Shown here in pieces: positions 47,896-55,882 of a stretch of 64,000 nt of DNA; position 1 is the first letter of the stretch; every line of letters starts with the position of its first letter. The position numbers were made by a program, and so were the translations under genes. The DNA comes from Candidatus Baltobacteraceae bacterium (GTDB lineage: Bacteria > Vulcanimicrobiota > Vulcanimicrobiia > Vulcanimicrobiales > Vulcanimicrobiaceae). The notes under the pieces are model-generated. The model made no database searches and was not told where the DNA came from. It was given only the letters and a program-made list of their open reading frames with translations. Location of the stretch: the NCBI GenBank assembly GCA_035502855.1, contig DATJTX010000015.1, positions 1 to 64,000 of the forward strand, given 5' to 3'.

Positions 47896-48735
47896 ATCGG
47901 CGGGATTGCGCTGAGCCTGCTCGCGGCGTTCACCTATGGCGCCGCGGATTTTTTGGGCGGTCTTGCGACCCGCCGCACGCCGATGATCGCGGTCGTGGTC
48001 ATTTCGCAGGCGTTCGGTTTCGTGTTGCTGCTGGCCGTGCTGCCGTTCACGCCGGCGCACGTCGTGCCGAGCGATTATCTCTTCGGCGTGCTGGCCGGCA
48101 TCTTCGGAGCGCTCGGGATCGCGCTGCTCTATCACGCGCTCTCAGTCGGAAAGATGGGGGTCGTTTCACCGGTCACGGCGGTTATCGCACCGATATTGCC
48201 GCTCGTCGTGGGGATCGTTCGCGGCGAGCATCTGACGCCTGCTCAGATTCTCGGCTTGCTCTTCGCGCTCGTCGCGATCGTGCTGATCTCGCTTTCGACC
48301 GAAAATTCGGGCGAACGCGAGATCGTCACCGCCGGCGTGCGTGAAGCGGTCGTGGCCGGCTTTGCCTTCGGCGCCTTCTTCATTCTGCTTTCCTACACGC
48401 ACCCGGCGGCAGGCTTGCACAATTTGGTCGGCGCGCGCATCGCCTCGATTGCGTTGTTGATCGCCGCGGGATTGATCACGCGGACGAGCTTCGTACCCAC
48501 GCGCGGCGACTGGCCGCTAATTCTCGGGGCGGGGACACTCGATATGAGCGCCAACGTTCTCTACGTCCTGGCGACCTTCCACAGCTATCTTGCGATCGCC
48601 GCCGTGCTCACCTCGCTGTATCCGGCGAGCACCGTGTTCCTCGCGCGCTTCGTGCTCGACGAACGCCTGTCAGGGACGCAAAAAACCGGCGTCGCGGTGG
48701 CGCTCGCCGGTGTCCTGCTGATCTCGATACGGTAA
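47896..48735 (+). CDS. EamA/DMT-superfamily transporter with apparent ATC start
   Basis: Ten-helix metabolite transporter, 279 aa if begun at ATC 47896 (or 276 from ATT 47905). The conserved N-terminal helix (ALSLLAAFTYGAADFLGG) lies upstream of the first ordinary start (TTG 47953), which would remove half of it. The two EamA halves run to about residues 135 and 270. It likely moves an amino acid, sugar or metabolite; the substrate is unknown. Because its frame is the same as that of RNase J with only one TAG between, stop readthrough making a fusion is a second possibility. Confidence 0.8.
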   Translation: MGGIALSLLAAFTYGAADFLGGLATRRTPMIAVVVISQAFGFVLLLAVLPFTPAHVVPSDYLFGVLAGIFGALGIALLYHALSVGKMGVVSPVTAVIAPILPLVVGIVRGEHLTPAQILGLLFALVAIVLISLSTENSGEREIVTAGVREAVVAGFAFGAFFILLSYTHPAAGLHNLVGARIASIALLIAAGLITRTSFVPTRGDWPLILGAGTLDMSANVLYVLATFHSYLAIAAVLTSLYPASTVFLARFVLDERLSGTQKTGVAVALAGVLLISIR

Positions 48736-48827
48736 GCCGCACGACGCGGCCGAATCGTCCGCCGCACGATGCGGCTGAAGGTTCGGAGCACAGGATGTGC
48801 GACCGGCCGAAGGCCGGCCGAACCGTC
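48736..48827. repeat. Cluster of structured repeats between convergent genes
   Basis: 48736-48754 and 48761-48779 are near-identical copies (GCCGCACGAYGCGGCYGAA), each a small hairpin. 48780-48824 is a three-stem unit: outer GGTTCGG/CCGAACC; inner GCAC-AGGAT-GTGC; inner CCGGCC-GAA-GGCCGG. A unit with the same architecture but different stem bases lies at 62112-62152. The block separates the EamA gene from the PilZ pair and may end both transcripts. Confidence 0.7.
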
Positions 48828-49724
48828 CTATTTGCTGCGGATCTTCGAGAGTTGAACCGCGTGGGTGAAGCGCGCGATCTCTTCGCGCTGATAGCCGTCG
48901 ATTTCGATGAAGGCGACGCCGTAGACTTCGCGCTCGCGCACCGGTTGGAACCGGGTGACCACGCGTCCGCGTAGCCGCATCTCTTCGAACGGGCGGCGCA
49001 TGTCGGCGCGACCGCCGACGCGGCGCGGAACGCCTTGCGAGATATCGAGCACCGCGGTCTCCTCGGGGTACACGTCGAGCACGCTGGCCGGTAGGGTCAA
49101 TCGCATGTCGAGCACGGTTCCGATTGCGATCAGCTCCGCACAGGTCAAACGGATCCCGGTTGCCGAGATGTCGCCGACCTTGCCTTCATTCCACTCATCG
49201 CCTTCGCGCCGGAAGTGAACCGGGAATGCGGTGAGCGCGCGATAGCTGCCGCGCCGTTCGCGATCGGTCGTCGGAATCGCATCGAGCGAGCGTTGAATCG
49301 AGCGCGTGGCGGCGGCGCGGCGATCGAGGTCGCCGACTGCGCGCGCGAGCGCGTCGACCTGCGGTTCGGCCATCGTTTCGAACGAGAGAAGATATTCGAA
49401 GCGCGCGCCCGAGGAGGCGTTGCGCCGTCCTTCCACGCGGCCGTTGACGGTGATCGGCGCATTGCCGGCAAGGCTGAGGTCGAACTCGACTTCCGTTCCG
49501 CGCTCCATCAGTACGAGCGAGCGAATCCGGGCGCCGTTCGCGTTGACTTCCATGAGCGTTCCATAAACCGGAGCGGGTAGACGGCGTACGCTCATCACCA
49601 CCGGCATCTCGAGAGAGAAGCCTTGCAAGCGCGGCTTGGCCAGCGTCAACGCGGCGGGCGCCGCGGCGGTCGCGCTCGGAACGAATGCGCTCGCGGTGGT
49701 CGGCTTCTTGGGAATCCAGCTCAT
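48828..49724 (-). CDS. Tandem PilZ-domain protein, one intact c-di-GMP site
   Basis: 298 aa. An Ala/Pro-rich N-terminus is followed by two PilZ-like domains. The C-terminal one (155-295) has the c-di-GMP motif R158-x3-R162 (RRGSYR) and D185-x-S187-x2-G190 (DISATG). The N-terminal one (38-125) lacks the arginine motif. It lies 16 bp after a longer paralogue, both on the minus strand. Probably a c-di-GMP receptor for motility or surface behaviour; no partner is adjacent. Confidence 0.85.
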   Translation of the reverse strand: MSWIPKKPTTASAFVPSATAAAPAALTLAKPRLQGFSLEMPVVMSVRRLPAPVYGTLMEVNANGARIRSLVLMERGTEVEFDLSLAGNAPITVNGRVEGRRNASSGARFEYLLSFETMAEPQVDALARAVGDLDRRAAATRSIQRSLDAIPTTDRERRGSYRALTAFPVHFRREGDEWNEGKVGDISATGIRLTCAELIAIGTVLDMRLTLPASVLDVYPEETAVLDISQGVPRRVGGRADMRRPFEEMRLRGRVVTRFQPVREREVYGVAFIEIDGYQREEIARFTHAVQLSKIRSK

Positions 49725-49740
49725 GGTGGGTAGCCTCTCC

Positions 49741-50619
49741 TTAGTTGTCCCGGTCTAATTCCAGCCGGAGTTTGGCGAGTTGAACCGCGTGCGTAAAGCG
49801 CGCGACCTCTTCGCGTTGGTAGCCGTCGATGTCGGTAAACTGCACGCCGTAGACTTCGCGGCCGCGCTGCGGCGCGAAACGCGAAACGACCCGGCCCCGC
49901 ACGACCATCTCTTCGAACGGACGGCGGTTGTCGGGAATGCGAATCCGGCGTGGGCCAAAGGGCGTAATCTCGGTGCGCTCCTCGGCCGGCGGATAAACCC
50001 AGAGCATATGGCCCGGCAGCGTGAAGCGCAGCTCGACCATCACGCCGAGCTCCAGTTTCTCTTCCGTGATCAGCCGCAGCCCGCCCATCGAAACGTCGTT
50101 GGCTTCGGCCGCGACATTTGCCTTACCCGAGAGGCGGAAGCGGACCGGGAACCCGACCAACGTGCGGACGCTGCCGCGGCGTTGCTTACCGGTCGCCGCT
50201 TGGGGCGCCGGCGTTGCCGTGCGCGCCTCGGCTCGCGCCGCGGCCTCGCGGCGCTGCATCTCCTGGATCTCCCGCAGAAGGATCTCGCGGTCGGACTTGG
50301 GGAGCGCAAAGGTGACGCCATACTCGAAACCGCCGCCGGACGGCGGGGTGCTCCGGCTGACGATACGGCCGCGAAGCAAAAGCGCCCGGTGACCGGGGCG
50401 CTTGAGTTCGAAGCTGACATCGCGGTCGCGGTCGATCAGAATGAGCGAGCGCAGCCGGCAACCGGTCTCCGAAATGTTGACTAGGGTTCCATATACCGGT
50501 GCAGGCAGTCCCGCGACCTCGACCGCGATCGGGAGTTCGATCGACTGCCGATATGTACGCCGCTGATTGTTTCGCTCAATCGCTTGCTCGGTACGGCGTC
50601 CCCAGGCCATAAGCATCAT
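49741..50619 (-). CDS. Tandem PilZ-domain protein with two intact c-di-GMP sites
   Basis: 292 aa. First domain: R20-x3-R24 (RRTYR) and N48-x-S50-x2-G53 (NISETG). Second domain: R148-x3-R152 (RRGSVR) and D175-x-S177-x2-G180 (DVSMGG). A helical linker (105-140) separates them. It is paralogous to the following gene, including the shared ends (YQREE(V/I)ARFTHAVQL), so a duplication is likely. Binding of two c-di-GMP dimers per protein is expected from the motifs. Confidence 0.87.
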   Translation of the reverse strand: MMLMAWGRRTEQAIERNNQRRTYRQSIELPIAVEVAGLPAPVYGTLVNISETGCRLRSLILIDRDRDVSFELKRPGHRALLLRGRIVSRSTPPSGGGFEYGVTFALPKSDREILLREIQEMQRREAAARAEARTATPAPQAATGKQRRGSVRTLVGFPVRFRLSGKANVAAEANDVSMGGLRLITEEKLELGVMVELRFTLPGHMLWVYPPAEERTEITPFGPRRIRIPDNRRPFEEMVVRGRVVSRFAPQRGREVYGVQFTDIDGYQREEVARFTHAVQLAKLRLELDRDN

Positions 50620-50719
50620 CCTTTTGATAAAATCGGTCTCTGGTTGACGGCTGCTTAACCATAGACGAAGGAATCATGGGTCGGGAGTCCTGGTTTTGGC
50701 GAAACTTTACAGTCCCCGG

Positions 50720-51796
50720 CTAGAGCGTCGACCACACGTCGAGCTTACGCTTGACGCCTTCGATCACCGCATCGGTAAATTCGCTCGTCGTCGACTGTCC
50801 ACCCAGGTCCGCGGTCGCAATTCCTTCGGCAACGGCTTCCAGAGCAGATTCGTAGATGGCGCGTGACGCATTGGCGGCACGACGATCGTCGATGTACGAA
50901 AGAAGCGCCGCCGCAGCGAGGATCATCGCCATCGGGTTCGCGACGTTCTTTCCAAACAGCCGCGGCGCGGTGCCGTGCGGCGCCTCGGCCATCACCACCC
51001 TCGGCCGCAGTTCTTCATCGAACGAGAGCAGCACCGATTCCGCGCCGGCGATCGAGCCGAAGAGCTGCATGACGAAATCGGAGAGACAATCGCCGTCGCG
51101 ATTGAGCGCCGGAATGACCAACGGATTGTCGCCGGCGTTCGATATCAAGAGCGCATAGGTCGCGTCGATCAATTGCGGTTCGTACGGAATGTCGGGGTGT
51201 CGTGCCGCCGCAGCGTCCATCTCTTCCTTGAGCATGCCCTCGTAAATCTGACTGACCGTGTATTTCGGTCCGCCGAAGACGCGCGCGTGCATTTTTTTGG
51301 CGTGAATGAATGCGTATTCGGCCACGTAGCGGCAGACGCTGCGCGAGATGGCTTCCGTACGATAAGCGACCTCCTCGAGACCCGCGCCTTCTCGCCACTC
51401 TTTGGCGCCGTAGGCATCTCCGACCGCCATGCGAACGATCGAGATCGGTGCGTGAATGCCGGCCACGGGCCGTACGCGCGGCAGCTTACGTCCGGTACGC
51501 ACGATGACCTTACCGTCGATTTCAGCGCGTAGGATCGCGTTGGGCGAGCCGACGTCGCCATGTTGCTCGGGAGTGATCGTCGCAGCTTTGAGACCGAGGC
51601 CATGCGCCAGCATGGCGCCGGCCGCCTCGTGAACGACGGCGTTGTCGGTGACGCGGCGATTCTCGAGCGAAAGATCGTAGTGCTCGAACGTCAACTCGAC
51701 GTCGATGACGGACTTGTCGAGTACGCGCAGCGACTCCACGAGCAACTCTTCTCCGGTTTGGTCGCCGTCGAGGACGACGATGGTGGGACTCTGCAA
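50720..51796 (-). CDS. Isocitrate/isopropylmalate dehydrogenase family protein
   Basis: 358 aa from a TTG start at 51796 with GAGGAG 5 nt upstream; the open frame continues further but that part is not protein-like. VVLDGDQTGEEL and the (E)HYDLSLENRRVTDN, AATITPEQ blocks match the NADP-isocitrate dehydrogenase subfamily II, and SVLLSFDEELRPRVVMAEAPHGTAPRLFGK carries the family's cofactor region. The substrate loop reads SPNAILRAEIDGKVIVRTG where typical enzymes have SPNGTIRNILGG, so the substrate may not be isocitrate. It diverges from ftsK with a 36-bp gap. Confidence 0.82.
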   Translation of the reverse strand: MQSPTIVVLDGDQTGEELLVESLRVLDKSVIDVELTFEHYDLSLENRRVTDNAVVHEAAGAMLAHGLGLKAATITPEQHGDVGSPNAILRAEIDGKVIVRTGRKLPRVRPVAGIHAPISIVRMAVGDAYGAKEWREGAGLEEVAYRTEAISRSVCRYVAEYAFIHAKKMHARVFGGPKYTVSQIYEGMLKEEMDAAAARHPDIPYEPQLIDATYALLISNAGDNPLVIPALNRDGDCLSDFVMQLFGSIAGAESVLLSFDEELRPRVVMAEAPHGTAPRLFGKNVANPMAMILAAAALLSYIDDRRAANASRAIYESALEAVAEGIATADLGGQSTTSEFTDAVIEGVKRKLDVWSTL

Positions 51797-51832
51797 GTGA
51801 TCTCCTCGTAGAACGACGAAACAAATCAATCG

Positions 51833-54013
51833 ATGGCCAGGGTACGCCGTAAGGCGAGCGCAAGGAAGCTCAATCTCGAGATCGTCGGGATCACCGCCCT
51901 CTCCGTGGCGCTCCTTCTTGGCATCGCGCTGGCAACCCCGGGCCACGCGGGCAACGCCGGCCGCGCGGTGGCGAGCGGGCTGCGCGGTCTCTTTGGAGGG
52001 GGCGCGCCGCTATTCCCGGTGCTGATCGCTCTTCTCGGCGCGATCGTCTTCCTCGAGATCAACGTGCCGCGGATGGTCGCCAACCTTGGAAGCTCGGCGC
52101 TTTCTTATTTTTTGATGATCGACGCGGCGCTGGGTGCGGCGGGCCCGCGCGGCGGCGGTATCGTCGGAGCCGGAATTTGGTTCGCGCTCCACGCGCTGCT
52201 CGGTACCGCGGGCGCGTGGGTCGTGCTTGGGCTCGGAGCGCTCACGCTTGCGCTCTCGCTGACGCAGGTGAGCCTGAAGAAACTGATCGGGCTCGTCCTC
52301 GGCGTGTTCGCGCGCATTCGTCTGCCGAAGATTCCGAAGATAGCGCTGCCTGAAGGACACGCCTCGCTGCGCGACGCCTTTGCGCTGCCCAAGACCGACA
52401 TGGCGCGTCCGCCGGAGCCGCTGCCGCGCGCGTTCGATACGTCGGCCGGCACGGGTCAGGCGGCGTTCGACGTGGTAGAGGAGGAAGAAGAACCGCCGTT
52501 GATCCTGGTGCCGACGACACCTGCGCCGCGGCCGGTCGCCGGCGACTACGAATCGGCCGATCTGGTCGCGGCAACGCGTTCGTACCGTCTTCCCGATCTC
52601 GCGCTCTTCGATCCGCCGCAAGCGCAAATCGTCGATGATTCGAATCGCGCCCACGTGCTGGAGGATACGCTGGCGAGTTTCGGCGTCGGCGCAAAGGTCA
52701 CGCACATCGAGCGCGGGCCCTCGATCACGCGTTATGAACTGCGGCCTGAACGCGGGGTGAAGATCTCGAAGATCGCCTCGCTCGCCGACGACCTCGCACT
52801 TGCGCTCGCCGCCACCAGCGTGCGTATCGAAGCGCCGATTCCCGGCAAGTCCGCGGTGGGGATCGAGGTCCCGAATTCGACCGTCGCGATCGTGGCCGTT
52901 CGCGAGATTCTCGATGCGATGCCCAATCGCGGAACGATCCCGCCGCTGTGGATGGCGCTGGGCAAAGACATCACCGGGCGCCCGGTCTTCGGCGACCTCG
53001 GCAAGATGCCGCACCTGCTCGTCGCCGGCGCGACGGGCTCGGGAAAATCGGTCTGCTTGAATACGATCATCGCTTCGTTGCTGGTCTCGGCAACGCCCGA
53101 CCAAGTGCAACTCCTGATGATCGACCCCAAACGCGTCGAGCTCACCGTGTACAACGGTATTCCGCATCTGATCAAAGACGTGATCACCGACGCGCGCATG
53201 GCGGCCGGCGCGCTCTTCGAGATGACCAAGGAGATGGATTCGCGTTACGAGCGCTTCGCCAAGGCCGGCGTTCGCAAGATCGAAGAGTACAACGCCAAGT
53301 TCCCGGAGGAGAAGCTTCCGTTTGTCGTCATCGTGATCGACGAGCTTGCCGATCTGATGCTGGTCGCGCCGGCGAAAGTCGAGACGACGATCATGCGGCT
53401 GGCGCAGCTGGCGCGCGCGACCGGCATCCATCTGATCGTCGCGACGCAGCGTCCGTCGGTCGACGTGATCACGGGGCTCATCAAAGCGAACATCCCTTCG
53501 CGCATCGCCTTCGCGGTCAGCTCGCAGGTCGACTCGCGCACGATTCTCGACATGAACGGGGCAGAGCGGTTGTTGGGGCGCGGCGACATGCTCTACCTGC
53601 CGATCGACGCTCCCAAACCGATCCGTGCGCAGGGCGCGTTCATCACTGGCCACGAGGTGAACCGGCTCGTCGATTTCTGGGCGAAACAGGCGCGCCCGGA
53701 GAACTTGCTCAACGTCGAAGTTCAGCCGGTTACCGACGAGGACGAGCGCAACGGCAAGGGCGCCGACCCGCTCTGCTACGAGGCGGCGAAATTCATCATC
53801 GAAACGCAGTATGCGTCGACAGCGCAGCTGCAATCGCAATTCTCGATCGGCCATCCGCGCGCGGTGCGGGTGATGAAGCAGCTCGAGGAGTTCAAAGTCG
53901 TCGGTCCGCACGAGGGCACGAAGCCGCGCAAGATCTTACTTGGACTCGCCGAGTTGGAAGTGATCGCCCCGCGCCTCGGAAAGTCCGAGGACGCGCAACA
54001 AGAGCTCTTTTGA
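51833..54013 (+). CDS. ftsK: FtsK/SpoIIIE DNA translocase
   Basis: 726 aa, shorter than E. coli FtsK because the Pro/Gln linker is brief. Four N-terminal helices (about 17-150), then the alpha and beta motor domains with Walker A at 399-406 (GATGSGKS), Walker B (FVVIVIDELADLML), IATQRPSVDVITGLIK and the C-terminal gamma winged helix (AAKFIIETQYASTAQLQSQF ...) that reads KOPS-like sites. It pumps the chromosome terminus through the septum. Followed by the PAP2 gene. Confidence 0.95.
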   Translation: MARVRRKASARKLNLEIVGITALSVALLLGIALATPGHAGNAGRAVASGLRGLFGGGAPLFPVLIALLGAIVFLEINVPRMVANLGSSALSYFLMIDAALGAAGPRGGGIVGAGIWFALHALLGTAGAWVVLGLGALTLALSLTQVSLKKLIGLVLGVFARIRLPKIPKIALPEGHASLRDAFALPKTDMARPPEPLPRAFDTSAGTGQAAFDVVEEEEEPPLILVPTTPAPRPVAGDYESADLVAATRSYRLPDLALFDPPQAQIVDDSNRAHVLEDTLASFGVGAKVTHIERGPSITRYELRPERGVKISKIASLADDLALALAATSVRIEAPIPGKSAVGIEVPNSTVAIVAVREILDAMPNRGTIPPLWMALGKDITGRPVFGDLGKMPHLLVAGATGSGKSVCLNTIIASLLVSATPDQVQLLMIDPKRVELTVYNGIPHLIKDVITDARMAAGALFEMTKEMDSRYERFAKAGVRKIEEYNAKFPEEKLPFVVIVIDELADLMLVAPAKVETTIMRLAQLARATGIHLIVATQRPSVDVITGLIKANIPSRIAFAVSSQVDSRTILDMNGAERLLGRGDMLYLPIDAPKPIRAQGAFITGHEVNRLVDFWAKQARPENLLNVEVQPVTDEDERNGKGADPLCYEAAKFIIETQYASTAQLQSQFSIGHPRAVRVMKQLEEFKVVGPHEGTKPRKILLGLAELEVIAPRLGKSEDAQQELF

Positions 54014-54018
54014 GGACC

Positions 54019-54054
54019 CCTGCCATCCCGAGAGTAGCGAAGCGGAGTCGAGCG
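54019..54054. repeat. Dispersed repeat, second type, before the PAP2 gene
   Basis: CCATCCCGAGAGTAGCGAAG followed by CGGAGTCGAGCG: a widely seen type of bacterial intergenic repeat. It ends exactly at the PAP2 ATG, and its GGAG (54044-54047) is the only ribosome-site-like stretch, 7 nt before the start. Confidence 0.65.
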
Positions 54055-54669
54055 ATGCGCATCGCGCTTGCGCTCGCTGCCTTGGTTCTCGTCATGGTTT
54101 TGGGGCACGCCGTCGATCATGCGCCCGATCCGGCGTGGTTGATGACGTACGAAGCGGCCTGGGTGAATCATTCGACGCTGATCGCGTGGTGGATCACGTG
54201 GTTCGGTTGGATCGACGTTCTCTTGCCGCTCTGCATCGTGCTGGTCGTTCTCGCGATCCGCTTTCCGGCGTGGCGCTCGCGTGTGACCTTTGCGATTCTC
54301 TGCCTGCTGATCGCCTGGCGCGGCACCGATCTCTTGCAGCGATTCTTCGCGCGGCCGCGGCGGCTGGACTGGGTGGTGAAACACGAGGCCTCGTTTTCGT
54401 ATCCGAGCACGCACGCGACGATTGCGACCGCGTTTTATCTTTTGCTCGCGGCCTTCGTCTTCCGCAGCACTCTGCCGGGCAGAGCATGGATCGGCTCCGC
54501 CGTTGCCGTGTTGGCGGTCGCCATCATGTGGTCCAGGCTCGACCTCGGCGCGCACTACCTCACCGACATCGTGGGAGGGGTCCTCTGGGGCTGTGCGATC
54601 GTGGCGGCTTTGGCCGCTTGCTGGCCCACCAATATCCTTGAGGGGCAGGCGCGCTCAACTTTAGAATAG
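54055..54669 (+). CDS. PAP2-family membrane phosphatase
   Basis: 204 aa with about five helices. The phosphatase blocks are present: ARPRR as the first, PSTH (where most have PSGH) in the second, and SRLDLGAHYLTDIVGG with the catalytic His-Asp. The Lys of the first block is replaced by Leu in its usual spacing. It may dephosphorylate undecaprenyl or phosphatidyl-glycerol-type phosphates. It follows ftsK and precedes mqnE without a terminator. Confidence 0.85.
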   Translation: MRIALALAALVLVMVLGHAVDHAPDPAWLMTYEAAWVNHSTLIAWWITWFGWIDVLLPLCIVLVVLAIRFPAWRSRVTFAILCLLIAWRGTDLLQRFFARPRRLDWVVKHEASFSYPSTHATIATAFYLLLAAFVFRSTLPGRAWIGSAVAVLAVAIMWSRLDLGAHYLTDIVGGVLWGCAIVAALAACWPTNILEGQARSTLE

Positions 54670-54676
54670 GGCGACG

Positions 54677-55813
54677 ATGGCATACCCGATGGATCCCGCC
54701 CTGGTCGAGATCGAGCGCAAGGTCGAGGCCGGCACGCCGCTCTCGATGGAAGACGGGCTCACGCTCTACCGCACGCGCGACATCCACAATCTCGGTCGGA
54801 TCGCGCGCAGCGCCAAGGAACGCAAGAGCGGGAAGAATGTCTTCTACGTCCTCAACCGCTACATCAACTCGACCAACGTGTGCTTTGCGAACTGCAAGTT
54901 CTGCTCGTTTGCGGCGGACGAGTTCAAGGAGCCCGAGCGCGTCTTTCGGATGACGGCCGATCAGGTCTGGACGAAGGCGATCGAGACCGGCACCAACTTC
55001 AACCAGCTCCACATCGTCGGCGGACACGATCCGCGCCAGCTCTCGCTCGATTACTGGCTGCCGCTGATGCGCCGCTTCAAGGAAGCGCTGCCGCACGTGC
55101 AGCTCTCGCTCTTCACCGCCGCCGAGATCGAATACATGGCCAAGCGCCATCGCCTGAGCTTCCCCGATATCATCGCAGCGCTCAAAGAAGCCGGCTTGGA
55201 CAACGTCAACGGCGGTGCAGCCGAAATCTTGGGTGAGCCGACCCGCTCGAAAATCTGCGCCAATAAAGTCTCGGGCGAAAACTGGTTGGTGATCCACGAA
55301 GAACTGCACCGCCAGGGGATCGCCTCGAACGCGACCATCCTCTACGGGCACGTCGAATCGCTCGAAGACCGCGTCGATCACTTCATCAAGCTGCGGGAAT
55401 CGCAGGAACGCTCGCCGGGCTTCAACGCGTTCATTCCGCTCGCGTTTCATCCCGACGGCAACGAACTCTCGTACTGCGGCTGGACCAGCGGCCTCGACGA
55501 TCTGCGCACGTTCGCGGTCGCGCGGCTGATGCTCAACAATTTCGACCACATCAAAGCCTACTGGATGATCCAGGGTTTGAAAGTCTGCCAGGTGGCGCTC
55601 CACTACGGCGCCGACGACATGGACGGCACGCACGGGTCGACCGACGAGGAGATGATCTATCACTCGGCCGGCACGCAGTCGGGTCAATACGTCGACGACC
55701 GCGAGTTCCGCCGTCTGATCGAAGCCGCGGGCTACGTTCCGGTCCGCCGCAACAGCACCTACGAAACATTCCCGTACGACTGGACGCCGCCGAAAGAACT
55801 GGTGACCGCGTAG
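54677..55813 (+). CDS. mqnE: Aminofutalosine synthase (radical SAM)
   Basis: 378 aa. Second enzyme of the futalosine menaquinone route: joins chorismate-derived enolpyruvoyl benzoate to S-adenosylmethionine. The radical-SAM cysteines are Cys69, Cys73 and Cys76 (CFANCKFC), with GG-HDP (HIVGGHDPRQLSLDYW) and NGGAAEIL as family blocks. It is followed by mqnA and mqnC. MqnB and MqnD are not in the window. Confidence 0.95.
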   Translation: MAYPMDPALVEIERKVEAGTPLSMEDGLTLYRTRDIHNLGRIARSAKERKSGKNVFYVLNRYINSTNVCFANCKFCSFAADEFKEPERVFRMTADQVWTKAIETGTNFNQLHIVGGHDPRQLSLDYWLPLMRRFKEALPHVQLSLFTAAEIEYMAKRHRLSFPDIIAALKEAGLDNVNGGAAEILGEPTRSKICANKVSGENWLVIHEELHRQGIASNATILYGHVESLEDRVDHFIKLRESQERSPGFNAFIPLAFHPDGNELSYCGWTSGLDDLRTFAVARLMLNNFDHIKAYWMIQGLKVCQVALHYGADDMDGTHGSTDEEMIYHSAGTQSGQYVDDREFRRLIEAAGYVPVRRNSTYETFPYDWTPPKELVTA

Positions 55814-55882
55814 ATGAGTTTGCGCTGCGGTCGTCCTTCGACTACACTCGCTGCGCTCGTTACGCTCAGGATGACAAGATGA
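55814..55882 (+). CDS. 22-codon upstream reading frame repeating the mqnA start
   Basis: ATG at 55814, one base after the mqnE stop, encodes MSLRCGR, the same seven residues that start mqnA, then repeat-derived residues (PSTTLAALVTLRMTR) and a stop TGA overlapping the mqnA ATG as ATGA. The two seven-codon stretches differ only at third or synonymous positions (AGT/AGC, TTG/TTA, CGC/CGT, CGT/AGG). It looks like the original 5' end of mqnA, separated from the gene by the repeat and kept as a coupled leader. Whether it is translated is unknown. Confidence 0.55.
   Translation: MSLRCGRPSTTLAALVTLRMTR
55835..55876. repeat. Dispersed repeat, before mqnA
   Basis: CCTTCGAC, an insert CTACACTCGCTGCGCTCGTT, then CTCAGGATGACA: the longer form of the repeat family seen at 8880-8992 and 27993-28016. 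The AGGA (55868-55871) stands 7 nt before the mqnA ATG. Confidence 0.75.
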
